Of a stretch of DNA of 64,000 nucleotides, positions 24,301 through 32,996 are shown piece by piece; position 1 is the stretch's first letter; every line of letters starts with the position of its first letter. The notes under the pieces are model-generated. The model was not told where the DNA came from, did not search any database, and saw only the letters and a list, made by a program, of their open reading frames with translations. Made by a program: the position numbers and the translations under genes. The DNA comes from Petunia secreta (taxonomy: Eukaryota > Streptophyta > Magnoliopsida > Solanales > Solanaceae), in the NCBI GenBank assembly GCA_029990175.1, contig JARKIP010000064.1, positions 15,146,001 through 15,210,000 of the forward strand. The letters run 5' to 3'.

Positions 24301-25726
24301 GTGGATGTTTTAGTTCTTATTTGAGAATACACCAGTTCCTATGCCAATTTGAGGGTCTCTCCTATCATGTTTCTAGCCCCAGGGAAGAAAGGGAAAAGTT
24401 TCCTATCATGTTTGTACAGTTAATTGACTATTTTTTGCTTATGTTGAAGAATACCAAAATATCAAACAGTTGTGATTCAACCTTCGCGTGGTGGAAACAA
24501 TGAGTGTGGGTTTTAGCTCATACCAATTAAAAGTGGTGTATTTATCTGCGAATTTTTTTTTTTTCCATCTTTTCCCCTCCAAGAGGCGGTGGGACTGGTC
24601 TCTCACAAGGAACAATATTCATTTCTAGGAGCAGATAGGGTGCAAGTCCTGAAACCTTTTCTTGTTTTTGTGCTTCCTTGGCTTCCTATACTTGGAAACA
24701 ATAGTTACCTTCAGGATGTCAACTTGGTAAAATCCTCTTTGTTTTTTGTTTATTTTTCAATGATTTTTAGATCTTTACCAACTCTCTAGGACATAGATTA
24801 TCGAAGAATGACATATGCTAGCCTTGATCCTTCTTGTTGGTCTTGAAGTTATCAATAAGCATCGTGCCCATAAAAAAAGAAAAACAAACTTCTCAATAAG
24901 CAATCCTCTTTTCTTTTGGTTCATTTTCTTTGTCTTTAATATCCTGTCTGGTTACAGCACTGGAAGGACACTTCATGGTATCTCATTTTTCAGTAACGAA
25001 GTCCTAAATGAATTTTTAATTGTTGCAGTTACATCTGATGGAAGCATCCTGGCTACTGGAAGTTATGACACAACGGTGATGATCTGGGAGATTGTTCGCA
25101 TTAGAACCCCTGAGAAGCGAGTAAAGCATACTCAAGCAGAGGTTCCTCGAAAAGATTGTGTTGTTGCTGAAACCCCTTTTCATATTTTGTGTGGTCATGA
25201 TGACATTATTACATGCTTGTATGCAAGTCGTGAGCTTGATATAGTTATAAGTGGATCAAAAGATGGAACTTGTGTTTTCCATACACTACGGGATGGGAGA
25301 TATGTAAGATCTCTACAACATCCATCTTGCAGTCCATTGTCGAAGCTTGTTGTGTCACGTCATGGAAGGCTTGTTCTTTATTCTGATGACGATCTTAGTT
25401 TGCATCTCTACTCGATAAATGGGAAACACATTGCTTCTTCGGAATCAAATGGCCGCTTGAACTGTCTCGAACTGAGTAGCTGTGGAGAGTTCTTGGTTTG
25501 TGCTGGAGATCAAGGGCTGATCATTGTACGTTCCATGAACTCGCTTGAGATTGTGGGGAAGTACAATGGGATTGGGAAAATTGTAACTTCCCTAACCGTG
25601 ACACCAGAAGAATGCTTTATAGCTGGGACCAAGGATGGAAGTCTTCTTGTTTATTCAATCGAGAATCCACAGCTTCGTAAGACTAGCTTTCCAAGGAATT
25701 CAAAATCCAAAGCTGCTGTGACGTAA
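932..25726 (+). CDS. BCHC2-like: BEACH domain-containing protein C2-like (5' partial, 27 exons)
   Basis: Exons: 932-1087, 1245-1286, 1457-1801, 1924-2100, 2681-2841, 2967-3282, 3373-3805, 3933-4269, 4460-4648, 6537-6798, 6989-7180, 7275-7493, 7578-7754, 15187-15302, 15433-15894, 16015-16228, 16940-17161, 17262-17735, 17808-18149, 18236-18685, 18775-18821, 18907-19000, 19192-19398, 21661-21786, 21875-22246, 22322-22553, 25029-25726. All introns are GT-AG and the phase stays open through 2,353 codons to the stop, so the gene looks functional. The first exon's left edge is uncertain (885-932) and earlier exons lie outside. In order: armadillo-like repeats, a concanavalin-like region (about residues 182-330; NKGFSFTCWLRVESFPRGG), more helical repeats, a PH-BEACH domain (about 1,500-1,690), the BEACH domain (about 1,705-1,950; NTLSGRSYNDLTQYPVFPWV, GSHYSSMGIVLFYLLRLEPF, KFDHADRLF) and C-terminal WD40 repeats (about 2,050-2,353). 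BEACH proteins are large scaffolds in vesicle traffic and RNA-granule biology. The wording of the BEACH region fits plant clade C rather than SPIRRIG (clade A) or clade B; C1 versus C2 is less certain. Confidence 0.93.
2179..2241. repeat. 31-bp tandem duplication
   Basis: Two near-identical 31-bp units (gatattcgcattatgaatct... and gatatttgcattatgaatct...) lie head to tail in the intron, immediately before a LINE 3' end. One copy may mark the LINE target site. Confidence 0.75.
2243..2576 (+). mobile_element. 5'-truncated LINE 3' end
   Basis: Translated pieces resemble the tail of plant LINE ORF2 (RERSKRAFEGTEIFFVQLKN, then a W/L-CTHEISISIE segment). They are followed by a 3' untranslated region with 'ttggtgcacccatgagat' and an A-rich end at about 2,575. 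The same tail recurs at 16,620, 20,340 and 21,220, so this is one family repeatedly inserted in the sense direction in the introns of this gene. Confidence 0.75.
2850..2884. repeat. (CT)n microsatellite
   Basis: About 17 CT units lie eight bases downstream of the donor at 2,841/2,842, inside a short intron of the BEACH gene. Confidence 0.95.
4649..6536. other. Intron 9 of BEACH gene with duplicated donor and (TA)n array
   Basis: The intron starts with donor gtatga at 4,649. The exon-end/donor string 'ttgaaaggtatgacctcaca' is repeated at 4,697-4,716, giving a second potential donor at 4,704. A 33-bp direct repeat (4,668-4,700 and 4,892-4,924) brackets the (TA)n tract at 4,782-4,874. A LINE-tail-like stretch with 'aataaaatcatttacctcat' ends near 5,468. 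The remaining about 1 kb holds nothing that I can name. Confidence 0.75.
4782..4874. repeat. (TA)n microsatellite
   Basis: About 46 uninterrupted TA units. It generates spurious tyrosine/isoleucine ORFs in several frames. Confidence 0.97.
6739..6836. repeat. 26-bp direct repeat spanning an exon/intron boundary
   Basis: The string acagatctcttgtgtgcaac plus attgtt occurs at 6,739-6,764 inside exon 10 and again at 6,811-6,836 inside the following intron, 72 bp apart. The exon sequence is the conserved one (frame and splice site intact), so the intronic copy is the likely duplicate. Confidence 0.8.
8556..8750. mobile_element. MITE-like repeat, left part (split by Copia)
   Basis: 'gtgtttggacatgcatttta' near 8,560 and 'aacttttatggccaaatgca' at 12,933-12,952 read as imperfect inverted termini of the kind that recur in Solanaceae MITEs, with AT-rich T/A tracts between. 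The right terminus lies directly after the Copia LTR, so the Copia element appears to sit inside this MITE. The termini match only approximately and I could not define a target duplication. Confidence 0.4.
8752..8864 (-). repeat. 3' LTR of antisense Copia element
   Basis: It shares 'ctgctatgctaatcctaact' and 'gcctttctaaca' with the 5' LTR almost base for base. It begins with TGTTAG on the minus strand, directly after the purine tract. Confidence 0.85.
8872..12301 (-). pseudogene. Copia Gag-Pol polyprotein remnant
   Basis: Minus-strand fragments appear in the canonical Copia order. The protease region (WAIDSGASDHIPGNK, about 12,060-12,100) is followed by integrase (11,628-11,131; FIDDYSRCTWIFLMKN and an RSDNAPEYL catalytic segment), a proline/valine-rich linker with degenerate short repeats (about 10,660-10,800), reverse transcriptase (10,258-9,887; IKNAFLHSDLKEEVYMEQPP) and RNase H (9,381-8,872; GYTDVDWAGCPYDRRSTSGY, SSAEAEYCAM). 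Many frameshifts and stops separate the parts. The gag zinc-finger region is not recognisable, and the RT active-site stretch is damaged near 9,700-9,850. It is non-coding today. Confidence 0.85.
12799..12932 (-). repeat. 5' LTR of antisense Copia element
   Basis: 134 bp, TG...CA on the minus strand, abutting the Met-tRNA primer site at 12,785-12,797. Confidence 0.85.
12955..13128. repeat. 87-bp tandem duplication
   Basis: Two 87-bp units (12,955-13,041 and 13,042-13,128), each starting 'tagcatcctatatttagagt' and ending 'agccaattcgtgtt', with only a few differences. They sit next to the Copia/MITE junction in the intron. Confidence 0.88.
14100..14665 (+). mobile_element. Possible LTR-element remnant
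   Basis: A primer-site-like string 'tggtatcagag' occurs at about 14,241. A segment starting 'tgttagaatatcctaatgtc' (about 14,509) contains a TATA-like 'cctatataaggag' and resembles a short LTR promoter. The order of the parts is not that of a complete element and no paired LTR was found, so this is a rearranged or non-autonomous relic at best. Confidence 0.3.
16620..16806 (+). mobile_element. LINE 3' tail
   Basis: 'ttttggtgcacccgtgaagt', 'gtagagaaccatattctttt' and a terminal A run match the tail seen at 2,400-2,575 and 20,340-20,430. Only the extreme 3' end is present, as expected for incomplete reverse transcription. Confidence 0.7.
19780..20428 (+). mobile_element. LINE 3' fragment (zf-RVT region), copy 1
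   Basis: Translated pieces such as IWIPIGPRKVCFFIWLAAG and DVWRWEQ match the zinc-binding region at the C terminus of plant LINE ORF2. The LINE tail ('ttttggtgcagccatgaagt') and an A-rich end near 20,425 follow. Many stops and frame changes are present. Confidence 0.75.
20660..21262 (+). mobile_element. LINE 3' fragment (zf-RVT region), copy 2
   Basis: A second copy of the same LINE region begins with a similar 'catgatctggagatgat'-type segment (here 'catgattgggagatgatcc'). It contains RERNRRAFERVVLSFVQLS and WCTHECPICIG and ends at the TA/GA microsatellite. It is the same family and orientation as copy 1, diverged from it by many substitutions. Confidence 0.75.
21267..21350. repeat. Compound (TA)n(GA)n microsatellite
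   Basis: About 26 TA units run directly into about 15 GA units at the end of the LINE tail. Confidence 0.95.
21353..21582. repeat. 115-bp perfect tandem duplication
   Basis: Units at 21,353-21,467 and 21,468-21,582 appear identical base for base, each starting 'ggttgggctgggtaaaagaa' and ending 'gctgttttatgga'. Perfect identity means a recent event or an assembly artefact. It lies 80 bp upstream of an exon. Confidence 0.93.
22554..25028. other. 2.5-kb BEACH intron with antisense LINE
   Basis: It separates the exon ending SCIA from the last exon beginning VTSDGS; phase is preserved across it. Apart from the LINE at 23,190-23,750 and an A/T homopolymer pair near 23,010-23,032, I see no gene in it. 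Confidence 0.75.
23190..23750 (-). mobile_element. LINE zf-RVT fragment, antisense
   Basis: The minus-strand reading gives the LINE zinc-binding module: NRCPLSEEDSEDVNHLFLHC (a C-x...-C-x...-H-x3-H/C-type pattern) with VVVWWVIWKRE downstream, and WKFIWKNKAPYRIRYF upstream in another frame. This module typifies the C terminus of plant LINE ORF2. It is from a different subfamily than the sense-strand LINE tails in neighbouring introns. Confidence 0.75.
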
Positions 25727-28700
25727 AGAATCTGCAGTTCAGGGTTGCGGAGCAAATTAACAATGTCATCACTGAAAGTGATGCCGAAACGAGGTATGCT
25801 TCTGGGTCTTTCATAAAAAAAGAAGGGTTCATATGCTTTGATGCGTCAGTACTGTCCATTGTTGCCTTCCAGGCAGTGAACTATTATGCATGGGTTCATT
25901 TTCCTGATTCTTTCCTTTTTGTTGGTGCTGCATCAATGGTATTTACTGTACTGATCTGAATGTCATTTACTCTCTGCTTTGCCCTCTAGAACCTTGTAGA
26001 CTTAAGCACGAGGAATTATATCAACCAAGAAGCCGTATAAGATGCTCCGCCAAGGAAACCTAATGAATTATGTATCAAGCCCGAAATTCCTAAAGATGAA
26101 CATTAAAGTTTGAGATTTGGATTTTCTCAAAAATATGAAGTGTAAGATTTGGAATTGTTTGACGGAATAACTTAACAACTTGTTAAATCCTTCAAGATAC
26201 TGCAAAATAGTTTGCATCTAGAACGGCTCTTTAGTTGAGAAAGATGGATGATGCTGTTTACTTGATGAGAACTGTTTTAAGATCCTACAGTCGCTGGTTC
26301 TAAGATCTTAATCAAGAGAGAGAGAGAGCGGTAAGCAGCTACTTTTGTTATGCAGTATTTTTACAAACTTGCTTGAGATACACTTGGTTCTTCCGAGTGA
26401 AGGTTGAATACTTAGCTTAGCTTAAGGTCATCCATCTTGCAGACACCAAAGCACTAATGCACGCGCCTCATTACCTATAGGCTTGCCTTGAATGGGGTGC
26501 TATAGAACAAGAATGTTTAAAAGATGTCGTCAATGAGTATGTTTGTGATGAGGAGTAAGAAATATTATTTGAGACTTAAATTGCCTTCAAGAAATTACGT
26601 ATCTGTTAGTTTGGATTTTGTTCTGCCAACCTTTTGAACCAACATCCAAATATTGAATACAAAATCTTGAAGTACCGTCTTAAGAAATTAAACAGTTTGG
26701 TCATTTTCTTTCAAATGTAAATGAATAGCAGTATAGCTTACCTGCTAGGAGGCTATGTAGTTATTATGCTATGCGTCTCAAAGGGTGAAATGGAGAAGGT
26801 CACCAGTATGTAGCAGGGTCTGAGCGAAGTTTAATATGTCAGTTTGTAGGATGGATGATGAGAATAAAGTGGCACATCCTCTTTATGGGACTGGTAAAAT
26901 AATTGTTGCACTCCTAGATTACATGCTGGACATCATTTTTCCAATTTTTTGTGCATGAGAGTAAATTCTCTGAAATAGTCTGTGCCAAGAGAAGCAACGG
27001 TGCTTTTGTGCCCAAGATTCAAAGGCTTTGGCGAGTGAAGTTCCCTTCGTTTTCTGCATCTCATTTCTCAATTGTTGTACCTGGTACTGGTTATTATTCT
27101 AGTTACCCTTGTTAACTTATCTGAAAATGGTGGTTTTTTTAATTTTTCCTATACACCATTCTCCTGGATGTTTGGTTGTGTTGTCTGGTAATAATAACCT
27201 TCTTGGTTCATTTGTATAGGTGTCCGGGAAGCATATTATTATGCCATATGAAAGACACAAGCCATTTCATCGGGGTACCTCACTGACATTTTATTTTTGA
27301 GAAGGAAAAAAATGTATCTTTTTCTACTAGCATTATAGCAGCCACCCACTAGTGGGAAGACGGAGAGTATAGCAGCATCCCAACATGTGCTTGTGATATT
27401 CAACTGGTGGAAGCATTTGCAGGAACCTCTAGTGTACAGCATTTTGTGCACATTTCCTTTGTGATTAGGCCTCAGATTGTTGTATTAAGCAATAGCAGTA
27501 CACTTTGTGATTATGATCATCGGGTGTTTAGCCCCAAATGGTTTTTGTATAGATGGGCTTAACACCCTTATAAGGAGAACCATATATTTCAATAAAAAAT
27601 TATTGTAACTCTCACTCTCCATATAACCTGATGATTTTGCGATGAAATAAGTACATCGTTCACCTTCTTCGTCCGACTTTACTATTATCAATACTGTTTT
27701 CTTTTTCTTTTACTGCTTTACTGGTAGTTGGTTCATACCTTGAAAGCTTATAATTAGTGAAAGGCTTAGAACCATGCTTTTGATCAATGAAATCGATTAC
27801 CTAAACGGGGGTTAAATGTTCAAACAAACTGATATATCCTAGTTTAGGTTGCTCTAATAATTTGCTCGCTTCTACCAAGGAATCGTTTTACATTCTTTTC
27901 CTCTGGTAACTATGATGTTTACAAGAAAACCATACTGATTTTTGAAAATTTTCTCATTGTTTATTGGTTCAGTCACAGGATTAGAATGAGTCAAGTGTTA
28001 ACATGCATGGTTCAAACAACCAGCAGTGAACTGTGAACCATCTAATCAAAACTCTGTAGCCATTTGGATATCCATTTATCACATGTAATTGTTATATACT
28101 GTGGGTTATTAATTTTCGACATTTGATTCTGAAGTCCTGAATGCAATGCACCAATTATCACAGACGCACGCTGTAAAATTTTGATTTGAAGGTAAAACGT
28201 TTTTGAAACTAACAAATGTAACTAGATTAATATATCCTATGATGCCTATGATACCATAGGTGAAAGACTGAGAGTAGGGTCAATAATAGCCATAATTTCT
28301 GGAATAGAATGCACACTCAAAAAACAAATACGCAGTAGTACATATAATACCAAATACAGGAAATACTCACTAGCTAGCTCCATCCCAGTTTGTTTATTCG
28401 GTTGTTCGTCCCAACAAGAGACTGACAACTTTATTACTCATTAATATTTCATGGTCAAACAAGTTTGTTGGTCACATAATTCGCAACAAATGGACAAAAA
28501 ACACATGTATTCCATCCATTACATATAAAAAGAAATTGCGAAAAAGATATATCCTGGCTCTAACATCAGCAAAATAGTGTGGATAGTTAAACAAGTACAT
28601 GAATTAATTAAAACGTCACAAGACAAAGCAAGCTAGAGAGACTTGGCTTGCAAGACAACGTAAAATAGAAAGACTTGGCTTAGAAACTCTCCTGGAGAAA

Positions 28701-28958
28701 ACAAAGTGAAGCAACTAATTCAATGACGGGCATGACAATCCAAATTAAACAGACATGGTCCATGAGCACTAGAAAAAAGTAATTAGCACAGCAGTCTGAA
28801 TAAGTATTGGACAAAAATTAAATAGAAGGAGATAAAAAGGGGAAGGCAATTTAAAATAGAGCTGTAACATATATTTTTTTAACGCACCAAAACATTAGTA
28901 ATATTTTCACGTACTGAGAAATGATGAATATGAATTATTGGTGCATTCACCTAAAAAA
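25727..28958. other. Intergenic region: BEACH 3' flank to F-box 3' flank
   Basis: The first few hundred bases are presumably BEACH 3' UTR; possible splice-like sites at about 25,795 and 25,990 suggest that the UTR could be spliced. The remainder is AT-rich with a short (GA)n at about 26,318. All ORFs are under 85 codons, overlap on both strands and resemble nothing I know. The part nearest 28,958 should contain the F-box gene 3' UTR. Confidence 0.6.
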
Positions 28959-30212
28959 TTAGACTATGGCTAAGAGGCTCTTGGTGTAAGGTCTACAATA
29001 ATATGTTTGGTATTCAAAACATATTTTTTCCTGTGGTGGCAATTCAATTCTCCTTACCGTGTGATCTTCCAAATTATACAGATATAAGCCTCTCATATAC
29101 CAGTCTATTAGCAGTTCACCATCTTGAATGCTCAAAGGCTTTACGAACGCAGACATTTTCAGCCAACGGGCAGGAGCAGGTGGAGGTGAATTAGGGGCTT
29201 TCGGAGAAAAGTTAAGACTAACCTCATACCTTTTAGTCCATGTCCGCATTTCATAGTCCTCCAAGATCCATATGTCCATCACATTGTTATGCATACATAA
29301 TTGGCAGAAAGCCAAACACTCTTCCTTCACCAGGAGAGTCATCGTTGCATGTGTTCGACAATCATCCCTTTGGCTTGATGAGTGGCACTTAATCCCCGGG
29401 TGAGGCATAATTGAAAGCTCTTCTGTATCCATCTTGAATGTCAAAATAGTATTTGAGCAAGGAGGCATGCCTTCTTCTCTTTCAAAATCTCGATAGGTAA
29501 TCCAGTGCATTACTCCATTTACAACTGTCGGAGAGGGATAACATGGAAGGTAATTCGTCGAGGGTGAACGGATTTTTCTCCAAGTTTGAGTCTTGAATGT
29601 GTATACCAAGTATTGAAAGCAACAGTCTTGTAGTTGGGCATAAAGAATCTTGAATTCTCTAGTTAACGGACAACAAAACATACCACATAAAGCACCAGGA
29701 TTGAGAATATGTGTTGTGGCAATTTCCTCTTGTGTCATAGGGTTGAAAACGACGTATCTAGTTTGGATACTCATATCTTTGAATAGTAAAAGTCCTTTAC
29801 AAGAATGTACAAGAACTAAAGGGTCTTTCCTCATACTAAGCTCTGATCTAAGTGATAATTTTTTTAGCACCTTTTCTTTCCTATTGTTTTCCTCAAGAAT
29901 GAAACAATATTGCGTAATGGGCTCATTATATTTGATGAAAAACAAGAAATTTACAGGTTTTTCTCTACCTCTACCATGATGTAACATGGAAAAATAATTT
30001 GATGAGACCAATGTCCGCCAACAACGACAAACCCTTCGACATGTAAGAATGCTATCCACCGGTAGTCTACTTAGGATATAGATGATGACACAATCTGGCA
30101 AACACTCAAACTTACTATTACTTTGAAATAATGTCAAACCAACTGACCGATTCAAGACATGCAGAATCCACGTGAAACATTGAAGTACCATGACTGCTTG
30201 ATTTGGTCGCAC
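28959..30212 (-). CDS. F-box protein with F-box-associated (kelch-type) domain
   Basis: A single uninterrupted exon of 417 codons. The F-box lies at about residues 35-80 (FECLPDCVIIYILSRLPVDS, then CRRVCRCWRTLVSS), the surface that binds SKP1/ASK in SCF ubiquitin ligases. The rest has the plant F-box-associated pattern (LVHSCKGLLLF, YVVFNPMTQEE, FKILYA, WRKIRSPS, VNGVMHWIT, FKMDTEELSIMPHP, MDIWILEDYEMRTWTKRYE, LYLYNLEDHTVRRIE), usually a beta-propeller substrate receptor. I chose the methionine at 30,212, the first in frame; the next lies seven codons inside and both precede the F-box. Plant F-box genes of this class are very numerous and fast-evolving, so no orthologue or substrate can be named. 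Nothing indicates that it is broken. Confidence 0.88.
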   Translation of the reverse strand: MRPNQAVMVLQCFTWILHVLNRSVGLTLFQSNSKFECLPDCVIIYILSRLPVDSILTCRRVCRCWRTLVSSNYFSMLHHGRGREKPVNFLFFIKYNEPITQYCFILEENNRKEKVLKKLSLRSELSMRKDPLVLVHSCKGLLLFKDMSIQTRYVVFNPMTQEEIATTHILNPGALCGMFCCPLTREFKILYAQLQDCCFQYLVYTFKTQTWRKIRSPSTNYLPCYPSPTVVNGVMHWITYRDFEREEGMPPCSNTILTFKMDTEELSIMPHPGIKCHSSSQRDDCRTHATMTLLVKEECLAFCQLCMHNNVMDIWILEDYEMRTWTKRYEVSLNFSPKAPNSPPPAPARWLKMSAFVKPLSIQDGELLIDWYMRGLYLYNLEDHTVRRIELPPQEKICFEYQTYYCRPYTKSLLAIV

Positions 30213-30886
30213 AATGAGAGGAACTTCCGAAGAGACCAGGTGAAGTATGTCGTCTGGCTATCTGATTGCAAATAGAGTTGTAACTCTTGTTCAACTACCT
30301 CTGCTAAAATTGAATAATGAAACACACCTTTTTCACTAATCAAGGGGTTTTTAGACAAGTATATGTTGTGTAACCCTTAACTTGGTAACAAAATAAAATA
30401 AAAGAAAAATAAATTCTTGTTTTATTAATTACACGAATTTACATCTATTAGATGTTCCAAATTTACTTTGGTTTGGGTACCATAACTCTCTTTCTAAGTA
30501 ATTTTGGATTCGATTTAAAGATTCTTCAACAAATCCACCTCCTAAATATTAGGAGCCAGATTTCAAGCGTGCTGATTTTTCCTAGACGAAAAATTTGTAA
30601 GGTAACACATACGGAGGCAAACAAGTGGATCCGAAAATCCACCTTTACCGTTGCAAGAATAAACTAGATTTGCTGTTGATAAACGGTCGACTATTAGCTA
30701 GGACTAATTTCCACTTTTAATATTTGCTATTTACAATTTTATTGTCTTGATTTAAAAAGGAGAAAGAGAATGAGTTAATAAGATATAATGAAAGAAAATA
30801 TTATAATGCATTAAGTATATGACTTTAATTTAATTTAGTGATTTTGCATATTTCTAAGTCAAAGAAAATAGTTGTAAGTTAAGCAA
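30213..30886. other. F-box gene 5' flank
   Basis: AT-rich DNA between the F-box start and the MULE. A 68-codon minus-strand ORF (30,152-30,358) overlaps the F-box start in another frame and is probably leader sequence. If the MULE carries outward promoter activity it would lie about 680 bp upstream of the F-box start codon. Confidence 0.5.
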
Positions 30887-30895
30887 TAATTAGTA

Positions 30896-31135
30896 CGGAA
30901 AAGGGTCAAAAATGCCCCTCTACTATCAGAAATAAGTTAAAACTACCATCCGTCAGCCAAACACCTACCGTCTTACTTTTTTTTAATTCTACCCTCAACT
31001 TAGACGAAGGGACACGTGGCGCGAGCTGGTTCAATCACCCAAATTAATTGTGTATATACCCGATTCTAACTAAAATCCACTCAAAATTATAACCCACATC
31101 CGACCCATTCAGTCCCACTTAATTAAACAACCCCC
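30896..31135 (+). repeat. MULE left terminal inverted repeat (about 240 bp)
   Basis: It matches the reverse complement of 41,931-42,178 over nearly its whole length, with scattered substitutions and a 10-15-bp indel near 30,950. It includes 'gggacacgtggcg', with a G-box-like CACGTG core present in both repeats. Confidence 0.9.
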
Positions 31136-31200
31136 TTCTCATTCAATCTCACCATTACTTAGAAATATTTTAGGGTTCCTCTTAATTCCCCATAACAACC

Positions 31201-31682
31201 ATGTCTGAAAAAAGTTGTTCATCACAAAGGAAGTGATTGTAGGGAGGTCGCGAGAAGCTTTACTTCACGTACAACTTCTAATCCCGGAAGGCGATTCTAC
31301 AAGTGTGCTAAATCTGAGGTAAGTGTTGTGATTTTACTTCCTCTTTAATTATTGAACTAAATTTATGATAGTGTTCATATTGGGTTGATGGTAGGTAAAT
31401 TCGTGTGGCTATTGGAAGTGGCGAGATGAAGAGTTCTCGGACAGAGCAATGACTGTAATCAATTCATTGAAGTCTGAATTGGAAGTGTGTATGGTTAACT
31501 TGAAGAATTTGAATACTACTTTGGTTGCGGTTAAGGTTGAAAGAGACAATTTGAAGGAAAAATTGGACAAAGAAATGGAAAAAAAGACTGTCTTGAAGAA
31601 GGAAATGTCCAAGATGAAGATGTTCATATGTGTTGTATGTGCTTTGTTTGTTGGATTTGTCACAACATTGTATTTGAACTAA
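31201..31682 (+). pseudogene. MULE-borne GRF zinc-finger / coiled-coil / membrane-segment protein (frameshifted)
   Basis: The first ATG after the left terminal repeat is at 31,201. Exon 1 runs to 31,318, intron 31,319-31,394 (GT-AG), exon 2 31,395-31,682. After a one-base frame slip at about 31,231 the frame reads SDCREVARSFTSRTTSNPGR and NPGRRFYKCAKSE, joined by splicing to VNSCGYWKWRDEEF: the GRF-type zinc-finger signature (NPGRRFYxC ... CGYWKWRDEE). An alpha-helical, Lys/Glu-rich coiled coil follows (SELEVCMVNLKNLNTTLVAV... EKLDKEMEKKTVLKKEMSK), then a hydrophobic C-terminal segment of about 17 residues (FICVVCALFVGFVTTLYL) and a stop. GRF fingers bind single-stranded nucleic acid in some proteins. 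The slip makes this copy a pseudogene unless another 5' exon is used or the extra base is a sequencing error. It converges on the transposase gene. Confidence 0.8.
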
Positions 31683-32239
31683 ACTAGTACCTGGATTAGT
31701 ATAACAGTTCATGTACTATTATGTGAAGTTTGTGTTGATATGAATTGTTGAATCTAGAACTACTAATGTTGTTGTGCAAATTGCAGTTTACAACCATAAA
31801 CTATGATTAACCATAAGCTCAAAGTAATGGCAAATTAATACACATTCAAAACGACAGAAACCTAACACTTGCAAACAAACCAACTTACATCTAGTAAGAT
31901 TATGACTAACTATAAACTTATACGTATTCAAAAACAGAAAATTAATACGTTAGATAACTAAACTGCAATATTCATTAGCATAATAGATACCAATTGTCAT
32001 TTACATTGAGATAGATCACATGGATGCCATATTATAACCCCAAAAACTTGCACAAACTGGGTCATAATATAGCATCCATCTTCATTTGTCATCACCAAAT
32101 TAAAGTCATAAAGAGTAGAGTACTGCTGCACATGCAGTAATTACATAACCAAAAATCTAAGGACATTAAGAGTACTAATTTTGAAGTAATTAGACAACCA
32201 AATTCAGCAAACAAAAACTTCCACAAACTTTGAAACACT
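31683..32239. other. MULE spacer between the two convergent genes
   Basis: AT-rich DNA that should hold the 3' ends of both convergent MULE transcripts. No ORF worth calling. Confidence 0.6.
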
Positions 32240-32996
32240 ACTTCTTATTCTTGCCTTTCCACGGCTTCAGCTTCCCAATCCTTTGTTGGCTTTCCCTTTC
32301 TAACTGATTGCTGTCATAGCAGTCTTGCCCTTCCATGTCAAGCCTCTTGGAGAGTAAGGCAGGTCAGTTGGAACACTCACTCCGTGTGGTCACCTTTGAA
32401 GCTGATTGGTCTCCTTCCAGTTGGCCTATTGAACTGCTGCCTTGCTTGGAGCCTAGTGAGTGCCTCTGAAACAACCTGAGGCATTAAATCAGGATGTTAT
32501 TCATGCTCAAAAGTTAGATTCTGGAAATTTGGAAGTGAACTTGAACTTTGCCTTTATAGACCTGGGGTAGGCATGAAAGTAAATGCACTTGTCTGACTGC
32601 TTTGAGATTGTTGAGGGGCTGATAAATGGATATCCTCTTCAACAGTAGCTTGCACCATCTCTTCATCAACTGCACACTTCTGTTTGCCTTTACTTACCCG
32701 TTTGGAAAAATATAGTTAAGAAAGAAATGCTCTATGTAAAATAAGTGAAATAGTATAATATGTTACCTTGTCACAGGTCCTGGAATTATGATAAGGTTGT
32801 CCACACTTGCCACAGGTAGGGGTGTTCACCGTTTGGTTTGGTTTGGTTGGTTTTTAGTTAAAACCATAACCAAATTAATATAGTCGGTTTTTAAATTCTT
32901 AAAACCAAACCATACCAAATAAAAGTCATATCCATCGGTTTGGTTAGTATTGGTTTGGTTCGGTTTAGTCGATTTTTTTACGAATAATATAGCAAT

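Noticed and set aside
28246..28428. Small minus ORFs downstream of the F-box gene (28,246 and 27,485)
   Set aside because: Short and AT-rich with no domain; likely 3' flank or chance ORFs.
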